Assembly: GCA_015501605.1 (NCBI GenBank)
Contig: JADNRZ010000008.1
Span: 1,922,001-1,986,000, forward strand
Origin: Panaeolus papilionaceus
Lineage: Eukaryota > Basidiomycota > Agaricomycetes > Agaricales
Direction: 5' to 3'
DNA length: 64,000 nt
Part shown: one piece after another, positions 1 to 11,922 of the stretch
How the letters are laid out: each line of letters starts with the position of its first letter
Position numbering within the stretch: position 1 is the first letter of the stretch
The notes under the pieces: model-generated
The model's input: the letters and a program-made list of their open reading frames with translations, nothing else
Databases searched by the model: none
What the model was told of the DNA's origin: nothing
Program-made: the position numbers and the translations under genes

Positions 1-1
1 C

Positions 2-1948
2 TCAGATGTGATCGCCTTGAATCCAGAGAACCGAGCCCGAAAGACACCACTTGTACAACCTGCCACCTCCCGTTGAGAGTGTTCCTGGTCCGTCATCCAA
101 GTTGCTGTAAAATTTACTCCAGCCTGAATAACATTCATGAGTTTATCATAGATTAAAAACATCGGTGAAAAGACATTACGTTCTGCTTCGTCGGAATCAT
201 TCAGGTAGATCTGACTATCCTTGTCCAATCGGAAAAGCCTGTGATCATCCGCAAGTATCTTTTTGGTCTTGAACGTCCCTATATTCCTCCATTCTGTAGA
301 ATGAAAGAAACTAAAGTTAATGACGATCAAGACACACGCGAGTTCGCTTCGTACTCTTCGTATTTTCGTCCTCCAAAACTGCGACTTGACCTTCCCAATC
401 AAGCGAATAAATGTGCTGGTATGTTGCGGCTAGCTGAATAGCCTTGGTTGAACTTCGAAGGATCTTCCACTCTTCGTAAAACTTGAGCACACTGGAGTGT
501 AGGATAATGCATATGCTACGTACCTTTCCCCTTTCCGCTGTACAACCAAATACCCCCCATTCCCTCACGAATCTGCATCAAACGACCACTCTGACCGAAA
601 ATCTCCTTTGCGTTCGTATCAGGGGAAATGACGGTCCAAGTATCTTTTTATAGATTAAGAAAAGTATAAGAAGTTGGCTGAGAAATGGAGGCAATAATAC
701 TCACCTTTTCTTGTTCCGTTGTAATGGTAAATATGACCATCGCTGCGACGTTGGTACACATGATTATCAAATGCGACAATTTCAAGTGGCTTGTCGTCAT
801 CATCATCAACAGCCTGACCACCTGTTATATCGGTCCATTCTAAATGACGCAGGGTGAATACTCGGTGAACATGCCGAAGTCGGTCCTGAACTCACCATCA
901 GCGCTGTGATCATATAACCAAATTTCCCCATTCTGGCACTTTTGATAAAGCCTATCTTTGGCTGCAACAATGTGTAACGTGCGCCTTTCATCGTCAATGC
1001 ATGACCATTCTCTGGATCCTGAGAAATCGTGGTTAGAACGAATACCAGGGCTAGGGAGAATAATGATTTACCGTCTCCATCACTGTCTCCATCCCATGAC
1101 CAGACTGTACCATCCCGCTTATGAATGTATACCTGATTGTAGTACGACGCGACATCTATCGCTCCCGAGTCGTGGAAGGCAATCTCGTGGAAGACATACA
1201 TCGGGTATACCTCTCTGGCCAGTTTCGCGTCCTTTGGGCTGATATCACGACCCCCTACGAAGTGAGGAGCTTTGGCGGTCAACAGGTCGCCGATGAAATA
1301 GCACATGATTGAGTCTCCGTCGACCTCTTTGGTCGCCGTCAGCACCTTCTCATCGATCCCAGTGAGCACATTAGCGTCGATCTTCGGTTTATCCCACCCG
1401 TTTGGACCAGAGCCATAGTACGCGTACGCCTTGTCCTTGTCGATCCACTTCACGATGTCCTTCCGAAGGTGCTCATGGCGGAACCCAAGCGTATGTCCCG
1501 TCTCATGTCGCACCACTCGCCTGTACTCAGACTCCGAGGTATTCATCGTAAAGCCTCCCAGCCACATAGTGGGGTTCTTCGGGTTTCTCGTCTTGATATC
1601 TGTGCCCACAGCAGATTTGTATGACTTTCCAAGGAGAGTGATGCGTACTGTCGCTTGCGCATTCTTCATGTCTTCCCTGAACTCGACATCGCAGTATTGA
1701 CTCCACGCGTTCATGTGCCCGACGATACGAGTACGGAGTTGGGGGGAGGTTTGCTCCATAAATTCCACCTTGAGACGAACGGGGGACGGCCATTTCTTGG
1801 ATGTCATGAGAGCCAATCTCTGGGTCATCCGCACGCCGGAAGTGTGCCCATTAGGGGCATTCTTGGGATTGAGCTCGATAGCACGCTGAGCGGCCGGGAT
1901 GATATGTTCCTCGGGGAGCTCCTCTTCGAAGCATACAGAGCCCGACAT
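2..1948 (-). CDS. Astacin-like zinc metallopeptidase with seven C-terminal propeller-like repeats
   Basis: Seven exons: 1948-1072, 1018-896, 839-705, 643-524, 471-355, 293-180, 123-2. They sum to 1608 nt (535 aa), with GT-AG introns of 52-61 nt. The first ~240 residues are an astacin/M12A-type peptidase: HETGHTLGFRH at residues 148-158 is the HExxHxxGxxH zinc site and SIMCY at 213-217 is the Met-turn. No signal peptide is obvious at the chosen start. From about residue 225 to the end there are seven degenerate repeats of 35-45 aa of the form W..I ... hydrophobic ... LYQ ... G.IWLYD, such as NGEIWLYD and DGHIYHYNG; each intron falls at a repeat boundary. Such repeats resemble tectonin- or fucose-lectin-like beta-propeller blades (inference), so the protein may bind glycans and cut proteins. 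The stop codon is at the window edge (positions 4-2). Confidence 0.85.
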
Positions 1949-2985
1949 TGCTTCCTGTCTGAATTAAGGACATGTTTGGCGTCAGTCCACGATTATGATT
2001 ATTAAGAATCGTTAAACCCACTCTTCCTGTCAATAGTACCAGACACCTGTGGTGATGAAGGTGTAGACACTGGCAGTCTGGGTTGATACAGATAAAAGTA
2101 CGCGTCGAGTTATGGCTTATATGTTTTTCTAAAAACGGAGACTTCTCATGTCATTGTTCATTGAGGTCTGCTGACACGATGGATAGAAGCACGGAGAACC
2201 TGACCACCGGTGAGCTGTGTAGTCAATTGACAATTGGAGCTAATGAATCACTGATTGGTGATTACAATCACCCCTTCGATAGACGTGGGTGTGGGTTAAA
2301 TTTCGACCCTCGATTCAATATGGCATGCCGGAATCTACCTGTGGACTCCGGCGATGTTATATTCCCGTCATCCTGTCATGGAAGACATAGTCGAGAAGCC
2401 ATACATCGCATTGACTCAAGTTGATGGTTGATGTGATGAAGGTTCAATAAATGCTACAGACCCAGTACATACAAGACAGAGCAATTGCAAAGGAAGCAAC
2501 GTGACACAAAACAAACAGCACACGACACAACTTAGCGCATATTAAAGTCCGGAAAGCTATACAGAGCAAGTGAAGACGAAACAAAAGCAAAACATCAAGT
2601 TACACAAACAGAACGCAAGAAACATATTCGATACGACCAGGTCTGAAAGTTCGAAGACTGAGATTGACTCCATTTACATACCACTGCATCAGGAAATTCC
2701 CATTTTACTTCCCGGCTTTTATCCCCTTTTGGACTTACCGAAAGACAAAAGTGGGAAAAGTGTTATTTTTCGGATCATTTCCCTGCCAAATATGGCTTAG
2801 TTATGGGAAAAAAACCGCTACTTTTCGCGAATAAGACCCTAGCTTCTCAACTTCGCTGCTTTCTCGCTTTTTGGCCCCTTTTTTACGCTTTTTCCCGCTT
2901 GCACAAGTCAAAAAAGTAAATTGATAAATTCCTGATGTGCAGCATTAACCAATAGGCTTGTCCTACATGTGGGCCGCACACCTCC
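1949..2985. other. Intergenic, no gene seen
   Basis: About 1 kb between two minus-strand genes. It holds only short ORFs without recognisable domains and no conserved splice pattern. The part next to 1948 presumably holds the promoter of the astacin-like gene. Confidence 0.6.
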
Positions 2986-5302
2986 TCATCTGACGCTGAA
3001 CCTATCGCTCCGATCGCTCCGTTTTTTCTTCAATCTTGGCTCCTTTTCTCGCTCTCTATCCTTCTCTCGCTCCCTATCCTTCTCCCGCTCTCGATGCCGT
3101 TCTCTCGATCTGTCCCTCTCTTTCTCCTTTCCCTTCCCCATGCTTGCCTTCGTCGGAGCCAGATACTCCTTGGACCTCCTCGCAGACGTAGCAGTAGATG
3201 TCTCACTCCCATCATCGTCATAGCTGCTTGACGCGCTCGTAGTACCACTATCAGATTGAGATGGTGTCGATGAGCTATCCGAGGTACTGTTTCCGTCTGT
3301 GTGCGTGCTTCCCCTATTGGATCGACTGACCGACGACGTTCGACGGGCTGAAGATGGGGGTGGCGACACCAGGGTGACGCTGCTTGAAGAGAGCGAATGG
3401 TTCGGTGTGGCGGACCTTGTAGACGATCCGATGCGCGATGGAGTTTGCGGGGGTGGCGACATCAAATACCCGGCATTCTGTGGGTGTGGATTCAAAGAGG
3501 CTGGTATTGGGTTTACTTGAGGGGTTGAAGGCGGCAAGGGATGAGAAATGTTATGGTAGCCCGTATATCGCGAATCATGGGACGCTAGGAAGGGTCTGGG
3601 ATCGACAGGTATACCCGAGGGCGTGTTGGGTGTGGGGTATGGCGCGGCGTTGAATAATTGAGGAAGTGGGGGGATGTCGATATCACGAAGAGGTGCTTGT
3701 TTAGAACCAGACTTCTCAGGTTTCGAACTGGTCTCTTTCGAGTTCTGCGTTGTTTCCTTCTGGTTCTGCTGTTGCTGAGCGCGTTCCCTTTGACATGGTT
3801 TACCATTATTGTTGGCCCGAGTTGTTTGTTCTCCTTCTAGTTCCACCCGAATGTCAATACGTCCTGTGCGTTGTGTCACCATTCGTGAATATGCCGAGCG
3901 GTGAATGATGGACCACAGTTTCCCACCCGACGAACTATCAACTTGACCTTTGAGGACGATAGATGTGGAAGATATGAAGCTGTTCGACCCGAAGAAGGTT
4001 TCGCGGGCGACAGCCTGGCATTTCTGATGAAAGGGTTCAAAGTCAGTGAACCCATAATGTAGATAAAGTGTATAGTGGTATCTACCTCGTATGTGTCGGG
4101 AACTTCAGCGATCGAAGTAACACCTTTGGAAGGATTTAGGGTGAAGGAAAGGAAACTCTTTTCAAATGAGTCCTTGGACTCATCGTCTTTTCCATCATCT
4201 GCGGCACGAGTTACCTAATGATCAGGATGTGAGTAATATGTCTGGCGCGACTGTTGGAATAGTGTGTTAAGCGACGATGCACAGCTGTTGAAATAGCCAG
4301 AAATTTCAAAATTGAAGGCCTTAAACAACAGCTTTGAATATCTCGCTTAACGCAATGTTCACGAACCATAGCCTGATGCGACAATGAAGCACACCTCTAC
4401 ACTTGGGATTGTGCCCGACTTGGGACATGTACTCGTACCAGAGACATGAACGTCCGTAGATAACGACGATTGATAGTCCCCTCTCGAAGGTCGTTCGTCG
4501 TATTGCTGTGGAATGTTATCTTTATGGAATACCCCTATCTCATCACCGTCCTTGATGACGTCTTGCCAGTCCGAGGAGTAAAGTTGAGCCCAGATTGTTG
4601 AACCTCCTGCCCTTTTGATTCCACATCTCAAGGTGATATCACCAGGACGACGTGTACCAAGGTTGACCTGGAACTTGTCGACAGCAATTTTGAGTAGTTG
4701 CTGTTATCAATGAACACATCAATAGACGGAGTGCCTCAGAGACGTCAGGAACATACCTCGTACGTTGATGGAGTAGGGACGAGGAGGTGATCAAACGATG
4801 AAGGGTCGTATAACTTAGGTGTTGTAAGGACAATACGTCCAGAAAACGATTCCCTTGTTCTTAAATAATTGTCCTGACCTAACCCGCCGAAGGCAGTCTG
4901 TCTGACACCGAATGTCGTTCGGAAGGGGTTCCTAGGTGTACCATCAGCAGAACCCTCCCCAAAATCACTGTCATTCCCAGCAGCCAGCGACGAAAGTGAA
5001 GGTGTCAGCGAAGGAGAGGGAGACAAAATACGCTGGATTGGTGTAGACGCCGTGTTAGTTCCATTATTAGGCGCTTGTGATTGGGGACTCGGATGGTACG
5101 GGGGACTTGAGCTCCTTGTTGAACCTTCGGAGCGTTTTCTGGTGTTGAAAACCTTGGAGACGTGCTCGAGATGAGCAAAGTTCTGGACATCTGAGGTGAC
5201 CGACTCGTTGCTGTCAGTCCGTTGGGGGTAACCATATTGTCGTTGTTCGGCCAAGGGTGCCAAGTTGTGCGTGGCTGTGTCTGGCAACATTACTGAGGAC
5301 AT
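2986..5302 (-). CDS. Hypothetical Ser/Pro-rich protein with charged C-terminus
   Basis: Four exons: 5302-4757, 4700-4395, 4214-4086, 4023-2986. They sum to 2019 nt (672 aa); all junctions are phase 0. I do not recognise the family. Residues 1-150 are low-complexity, rich in Ser, Pro and Thr. A more ordered stretch follows, roughly residues 150-400, beginning FSGRIVLTTPKLYDPSSFDH and continuing over the three introns. Residues ~400-600 are Gln-, Ser- and Pro-rich. The last 60 residues are a run of K/R/E/D repeats (KEKERDRSRERHREREKDRE), typical of nuclear RNA- or chromatin-associated proteins, though that role is only inferred. Intron 2 is long for this window (180 nt), so its ends are the least certain part of the model. 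Confidence 0.7.
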
Positions 5303-5636
5303 AGAAGAACCATGCGGGATTGGTTAGGCCAAGTTGAAAAAGTAAGCGTAAGAAGAGGTTGCGACCAGACTAAGCACAGGTAGGCACTTGGATGTTAGTG
5401 GGTAGAAAAGGAGCACAGCCAGGTTTGTCTAAATTCACATCGGGATGAAACGCAGTTGTCACCCTCCTCTCCTCAACGGTAAGGCAGTGTTCTCATGAAT
5501 TTGACCCGCAATACATTCGTGAGATGATTCAATACAATTGTAATATTCGTGTATACATACATGTCAGAAGTTGCATCATATGACTCATTCCATATATCTT
5601 AATGTGGGCATAGATAAGCACAGAGACTGAATCATA
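5303..5636. other. Intergenic, no gene seen
   Basis: Upstream flank of the hypothetical protein gene and left flank of the inverted-repeat element; no supported coding region. Confidence 0.5.
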
Positions 5637-6886
5637 TGGTGCGCCATCTGTTCGAAAAACATTTCGAGTCCCGGATCCTTGAACCTTTGCCCTACTCAGC
5701 TGCTCATAAAATGTACACCCAAAATTCAACTATCTAGAGAGTACCGGATTCGTGATGAGAGTACCGGATCCATGTTGAAAGTACCGGATCCATTGCACCA
5801 TCTGTTCGAAAAACATTTCAAGTCCCGGATCCTCCAGACCTGTTGTGAAACGGTTTTATTGATGGTTTTACACCCAAATCTTATACAAATGAAGCTGACA
5901 GAGGTAGCTGAAAGGTTGGAATCGAATACTGAATCCAAAAAGAAAGTCCCGGATCCGCGATGAAAGTACCGGATCCATTGTGAGAGTCCCGGATCGAGGA
6001 CGAAAGGACCGGATCCATATCTTCAGTCCCGAATTCAAAATTTACATCTTTTATATATACAAAATGTCCGTCTTTAAAGCGCCAAACCCCTTCGCTCCTG
6101 TCAAATCTCGAATCCATCCTTCGAATCCAAAACGCGAGATAATTCGGATTTATATCCAGAAATGGATGATGACTAAGAGTTTGATGCCATCATTCGGGCG
6201 TAAGCGGCATTGAAGGCAGTAAAACACTGCTCTCAAAGTCATAATTCGTAGGCTACAGCATTTGAATGGTTTTCATTATTAACTATTAGAGAGCGTACAT
6301 AGTTATTAGTCCAATATTATAGGAATAATTGATGTAGTTTTACCTGCCGCTGACAAAAATTGATGCCATCAACCCGATACCCCACCCATTTCGAAGGTTT
6401 TTTGAAGAATTTCGAAGCATGGAGTTGAGAGGAAAGACTAACGCAGTGGGCGGTAACTTAGACAGCTTTCGGATGAATCCAAGCAGGATGAATCCCTATG
6501 AGACCAGTTCTGCGCGAAATTTGTCAATCCGGGACTCATAATCGGGATCCGGGACTTCAGATATGGATTCGGGAGGTGTGTCGGTACTTGATTTCTATGA
6601 ATTTCATACATCTTACTTACATTCGGTACTGAGAATGTTCCCTATTTTGGTGTCATATGCAATCCGGTACCTCGAAAATTTTGTTGATACTTCCGAAACA
6701 GATCCGGTACTCTCATCACAAATCCGGTACTCTCTTTGTGGATTCGGCACCCCCATAATTGGGTCTCTCAGTGCGTCTGATAGCTCTACATAGTTGAAAT
6801 GTGGATGTGAATTTTATGAAAAGGTGTGTAAGACGAAGGTTCAAGGATCCGGTACTTGAAATGTTTTTCGAACACATGGCGCACCA
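5637..6886. mobile_element. Non-coding foldback/TIR element with repeated ACCGGATCC motifs
   Basis: The ends are inverted copies: TGGTGCGCCAT at 5637 and ATGGCGCACCA ending at 6886, with similarity running inward for about 110-125 bp on each side (5637-5750 against 6775-6886). TA flanks both ends, as for Tc1/mariner-type target duplications. The interior has no credible ORF. It carries at least 16 copies of (A/C)CCGGATCC-like motifs: forward in the left half (for example 5672, 5763, 5784, 5824, 5947, 5968, 6009) and reversed in the right half (6547, 6702, 6721, 6845). A partial repeat of the left terminus lies at about 5790-5840. Class is inferred from structure; no transposase is present. 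Confidence 0.7.
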
Positions 6887-8265
6887 TAAGAGGACGCAGG
6901 CGCACTTCTCCAACACTCTCAGAAACTTCGCCACCTTCTTATCGGCAAGGCAGTGTCATCGGAGGACATCACCGAGTCTTCGAAATTAATGATCCATAAT
7001 CTAGGACGCATTATGCCTCTATTTATCGGAGATCCGGGATGCCATTGAATCACAAAGTTAAGAAGAAAGCGATCCTACCAATTGTTGCAAATAAATATGA
7101 GGGAATAGAGTCCTACCTGATGAGTGACACGGTGTTGGTGAAGGTATGCACATGCGATACCCTACGCAAGTGCAATTCAGCTGAAATGAGAATATCCGGA
7201 AGCTGTTACACGCCTCTGGCGCCTCCATTATCATGTAGACAACATCTTCAACTGAGTTAGAGTAGAAGGAACTGAATGCGTACAGTAATAGAGCGTCAAG
7301 CCTCGGGAAAACATGAGCATGAGAAGGACATGATTTGTGTTGATCAGGATATTTGGTGCCTGGTTTAGATATCGCATTACACCTCTAAGTATCATTTTCC
7401 CTATTCCTCCTGAAGACACGACACGTATGACGACATTGCAAGCTGCCGTTGTTTGCGCACCGTTGTAGGGGCACCAAGCTGCCCAATGTGATATACTATA
7501 TCATATACATTTGTCGGTGTTGCAGCGCGAGAGCGTATTATAGCCGTTAGGTTTTGGAAGACGTGTATCAGCAGGGGGGGAGACTATGTAAAGTCGTGTT
7601 GTGGTTATCCCAGAGAAGAACACCGTATTGTTCGTCGAAAAAGTCATTCAGGAGATACCATTTGTGCTTTACAGGGTTAATAGTGTCGTCCAGTCTGAAA
7701 TAGTCCGAGGTAGCTCTGATTGAAATGTACTTTCATGTTAATCAGTGCCGACGATGTGAGTTCACAACTGCACCTCTGCACGGCTGGGAGTCTGGTACGC
7801 TGAGCTGGTGGTGGGTTCTCGTCGATGACATTGCCAAGATGAGACAATTTCTCGTGGTTCAATACCAGAAAAACTGTAGTTGATACTGCGAATACCAAGG
7901 GAATGTCACTTATTTGACACACCAGAAGTTATTTCGGGTTGGTTCAGACTCAAGCCCGTCGAACGTCGGCATCCAATTTGAGGTACCAGGGTCCCGAACA
8001 ATGGTTGTCGTGGTTTGACAGCTCGCCTCATGACTTCACTGAGCTCGGCATCTACACGGAAATAAACCCAGCCTTTCCCACCGCCTGTTTACAGAACTGT
8101 CACCAAACACCGTGCGGTCGCTACGTGTAACTTGGAGTTCAATTCACTGCATAAATCTTTGACGCCTTGTCGCTATCTGTATTCCTATCTTGACGATTAC
8201 TTCATTGTTTAGACGGTTCTCTCAATACCTGCTAGGCATCACGACACCATTCATGGGGCAATGTT
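6887..8265. other. Intergenic, no gene seen
   Basis: About 1.4 kb with only short unsupported ORFs. The last few hundred bases presumably hold the promoter of the gene starting at 8266. Confidence 0.5.
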
Positions 8266-10318
8266 ATGTCTAAATTCAGCTCGAAATTGAATGCATTCAA
8301 CCCCGAAGTTCCAGATCAGGATGATATCCTCTTCCCTGCATCTCACCTCACGAATAGTGCTACGTATAACTCTAAATCAAAATCAACATCTTCCCATGTC
8401 CCTACCTCAGATCAAACATGGCTCGTCGCGCTAGCTGCCAAGGCGCAGCGTTTTACTGACGACAGAGCGTCTAGAGGGCTGGAAAAGAGAGATAAGGAAA
8501 GGGAGGTTGAACGAAGGGGAGGCGATGGGCGTGGGGACACCGACGTAGATTTAGATGAAAGAGAGGAGATTGATGACGGAAATGATGACGGGTTTGGGAG
8601 GGATGAGGTTAGTTCAGGATCTGGGTACGGTGTTGGGTGGAGAAACGATGGCAGGTTGGACCATGTTCAGGAAGAAGACGAGGTTGAGGACCAGGCAGAT
8701 GAAGCCAGTGCTGCGGCATCAAGAAGAATACACAAATCCAAGAGGCTTGGGAAGATGAAAGCTGTGGGGAGTGATGATGAAGGTGAGGAGCGCACCGGGA
8801 GACTCTAATGACTGCGACTAATTATTGTCCTAAACATGACCACTGCGCAGCGTTGATGGGTAAAATTATCCAACTCGAGCAACTTGTCAAGCGGTACGAG
8901 TTTGATAACGCAAAACTCACGGAGGAGAACAAGGATCTGCAGGATGACCTTGCAGAATTGTCTAAGTCGGTTCAGGGGATGGGAGAAGGGGGATTGTCAC
9001 AGTCAGATCGAGAGATTAGAGAGAGAATGTTCGAGGATATGCATAAATTGGTGCAGAAAGTTGGGGTTTTGGAGAAGAGGAACAGTGTCTTGGAGGGCGA
9101 GAATGCAAAGTTGAGAAGCCTTCTTGACGAGAAGACGAAGGCGGCGCAAGTTAGGGCCCAGGAAGACCGACCAGGATCGGCCAGGGGTTTGCTAGTACCG
9201 GAGCAAGGTGAGTTACTCTAAGCATAAAACATCTACGCCTCTCGTTCATCCAACATTCACAGACACAATTGAAAGCCAAGATTTGGTTAAAATGGTTGAA
9301 GATCTTAATTCGAAAATCGCTCACCTGGCGAAAGAGATTCGACGAAAAATCACTTACACGATGGACGTCAAGGTATTTCAGAAACGACAAGGGAGCGCCA
9401 TCTTAGACGATGCGTCTATGGTTGTCGGGAAGAAATTTGCCCAGTTCCTCAAACAACATACGACAAACCAAGACGCTCCGCGTATCATCATAAGGGTTGC
9501 ATTGCAGGCTGTCCTGGCTCGAATTTGTGAGATCGGGATTGCAACTTGGTGTCCACATAACAAGACATCGAGTCGAGACTTCGGTGCTGTGTACGAGGAC
9601 ATCGTCAAAACAGGTACGTTACTCTCGTTCAAAATAATTGCCAGATGGTTGACGAATTTACACATAAAAAGTGAATCGTGACATTGCAGAGAACTGGCGT
9701 CGTGTAACACATTCACATATTCCCCTCGACAAAGCCGCATGGAAGAAAAGGGCGATATCCAATCTCAAGTCTATCATAGACCTCGTTTATTTCCCCTACC
9801 TTACACCAACCGAATCTTCGCTTTCAGAATACGCGTCTCCGCTCCTTGATCCACTCTTTTACGCCGTCAGCGCATTGCGAAGTGCATTAAGTACAGGGCT
9901 AGTCACGAAGACATTGTTGATCAGTTTTCCGACAGCTGGTCAAGGTTTCGAGGCGTCATGGATGGATCCACTCTCATTTGAAGAAGAAGGCACGTCAAGT
10001 GGTAATGCTGCTGACGGTAGCGTGGCGAAGTGGGTGATGACGAGCGTTGCATTGGGAGTGGATAGGATGACAAGAACGGGTGGGTTGAAGGCGGTAATGA
10101 AGCCAAAGGTTGTGCTTGAACAATCACCCCTGGCACACTCTGTCAGACGTAGTATGACTGTGGGCGTAGGTCCACGAGTTGTAGACCGAGTTGGGAGACT
10201 CGGAGAGCCTCAATGGAGACGGTCGCAGGCACCTTCCGGTCAGGCAGTCAACCCGCCCCTTCTTCCACCTCGCAGAGTGTCGATGGCTGGAGGAACACCA
10301 GGTGGTCGGCGACTGTAG
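8266..10318 (+). CDS. Hypothetical coiled-coil protein with acidic low-complexity N-terminus
   Basis: Four exons: 8266-8782, 8851-9207, 9263-9613, 9690-10318. They sum to 1854 nt (617 aa); the splice phases agree. Intron 1 (8783-8850) has a CTAAT-type branch sequence and removes a stop that would otherwise end the first ORF at 8808. Residues 60-170 are charged and disordered (many D, E, R, G). Residues ~173-330 contain heptad-like coiled coil (LIQLEQLVKRYEFDNAKLTEE region, then VEDLNSKIAHLAKEIRRKI). After that comes an alpha-helical region of about 200 residues with conserved-looking aromatic positions, then a basic Gly/Arg/Pro tail. I do not recognise a named family; this architecture occurs in uncharacterised Agaricomycete proteins. 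Its 3' end converges with the VOC gene at 10353 (34 nt between stops). Confidence 0.75.
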
Positions 10319-10352
10319 GTGCTGGTGGAGATCCAAGCGTCAATTGATTACC

Positions 10353-11052
10353 CTAGTTGTCTACGTGTACTACGGCATGCCAGAGTAAGCAAAGTAGAAA
10401 TACAGGACAAGAAATTAATGAAGTATAAAAAAGCCAATCGATGATGGTATGAAGGACTGGATGACGCCCACATATTATCTCAATAGTATTTCCTTCTAGA
10501 TCTTCCATAGTTGTGCCGTAGGCCCACCAACCTTTGGCGGGGAGAAGGCTGGGTGGCGAGATGCACTTTCCACCAGCAGACCTGTTTCAGAATTTTTCGA
10601 GTCATAATAGTCAGGAGGTATGGCAAATGATCAAGGTATAAGGCAACATACATCGCAGCGAGATAAAACCCGTCGACCTTGGTTCTATCGTCTACGCAAT
10701 AGGTGATGTGCTCGTTCTTGGTAGGTGTATGAAGCCGTTTGCTGCGGCGGAGGTCGAAAAATATGCCGCGCTCCAACATGTCATCGACATCCACACCTAT
10801 GAGCTCGTACAATATTCCACGGGGCAGGGATTTAACGTGTTTGCAATCCAGGGTGGAATATGCGGGGGCTCCTTTCTCCACGAGCCAGAGCATTGAAAAA
10901 ACGCGGGAGGAGGCTTCGCTAAGCCAAACCGAGGTTCCATCGCTGCGCTTGTAGAACGGGGCAAAACCAATGGGTTTCAATGCTGCCTCGTAGAATTCAA
11001 CAGCATTCTTGAGGCTCTTCACTGTACGAACGAAAATAATGGCGTCGGACAT
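10353..11052 (-). CDS. Glyoxalase/VOC-like protein 1, tail-anchored
   Basis: Two exons, 11052-10652 and 10581-10353 (630 nt, 209 aa), joined by a 70-nt phase-2 intron at the same place as in the other copies. The first half has the VOC beta-alpha-beta start (AIIFVRTVKSLKNAVEFYEA, ALKPIGF). After the intron come AGGK and GWWAYGTTMEDLEGNTIEII, the usual 'DPDGN-IE' strand of the glyoxalase/bleomycin-resistance/dioxygenase superfamily. The final ~30 residues (WLFYTSLISCPVFLLCLLW) form a probable membrane segment. The first metal-ligand His seen in copies 3-5 is Val/Phe here, so catalysis is doubtful. The reading frame, splice sites and stop are intact. Confidence 0.8.
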
Positions 11053-11089
11053 CGTACTGATACTTGAATGGAAAATGAGCGACAAGTTA

Positions 11090-11922
11090 CAGCAGTTTCC
11101 GAAAACCTTGTCAATTTTGATTTCTTTTTTTTTCCTTGACGACGCGTGAAACATCATGTAAGCACTCTCGGCAAACTCCGACGCGTGATTTCTCAATATC
11201 ATACTGCACACCACTCGGGTCATACTCACCACTCAGGTCGATGCAATTTGCGGGTTTGTTTTTGGACCTATGGCTACGTGAATTTTTTTCAAGACAGATA
11301 AATCTGATTTGATTCCAATTGTGAAAGAAAATTCTGAGTGGCTTGCCCTCTGTCTTCAGAGAATTTTAGATACAGCATTTTGAGGTTCTGAAATCCATCA
11401 AAACCGATTTGGCAGGGAATCACAGCCAAATTGATGTCCGACCCGAGTGGTGAGTATTGTACTCGTCACTTCGGATTTGTTCCGACACCAAATGTTCGCC
11501 GTTTTTCTTCAAATAAAAAAATTCTGGGGATAAGAGACAGGAAAATCTATGCTTCTGCAAAGCCATGAAGGCAAGGGAGGAGTTTAAAAAATACTGTGTG
11601 CGATTTAGTGGGAAACGACCTGAGTGGTGTGTAATGATAGTATCTTCCCAGCTGCTTCCCCACATTTTCCCTGTTTGTGTTGCTCGTTCTGCTGTTTTCT
11701 GTCATATTTCTCTGTTTTTTTGGAAAAAAGTAAATTATGCTACACTCATTTAACATATGTCCAAATCATCACCTCCCTCATATATACCCCTGTACAAACT
11801 CCTAGTCTACCTAAAATCAAAGTCGCGCGTCGGAGTTTGCCGAGAATGCTTACATGATGTTTCGCGCGCGTCGTCAAGGAAAAAAAAGAAATCAAAATTG
11901 ACAAGGTTTTCGGAAACTGCTG
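11090..11922. mobile_element. Non-autonomous TIR element (833 bp), TA-flanked
   Basis: The two ends are ~104-bp inverted repeats, about 95% alike by eye: left 11090-11193 starts CAGCAGTTTCCG, right 11818-11922 ends CGGAAACTGCTG. TA flanks both (11088-11089 and 11923-11924), suggesting a Tc1/mariner-type MITE. Internal inverted motifs (CCACTCGGGT/ACCCGAGTGG, CCACTCAGGTC/GACCTGAGTGG) occur near 11210-11240, 11437-11450 and 11616-11627. No transposase ORF. It lies between VOC copy 1 and VOC copy 2 and its right end is read into the damaged second exon of copy 2. Confidence 0.75.

Noticed and set aside
806..1948. A single uninterrupted 380-aa reading of the astacin-like gene
   Set aside because: After 1072 the frame loses the repeat pattern; introns at 1071-1019 and 895-840 restore W..I/LYQ repeats and let the gene run to position 2.
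8808..9221. Separate 137-aa coiled-coil gene starting at 8808
   Set aside because: An 8783-8850 intron joins it in frame with the upstream exon, removing both the upstream stop and this ATG.
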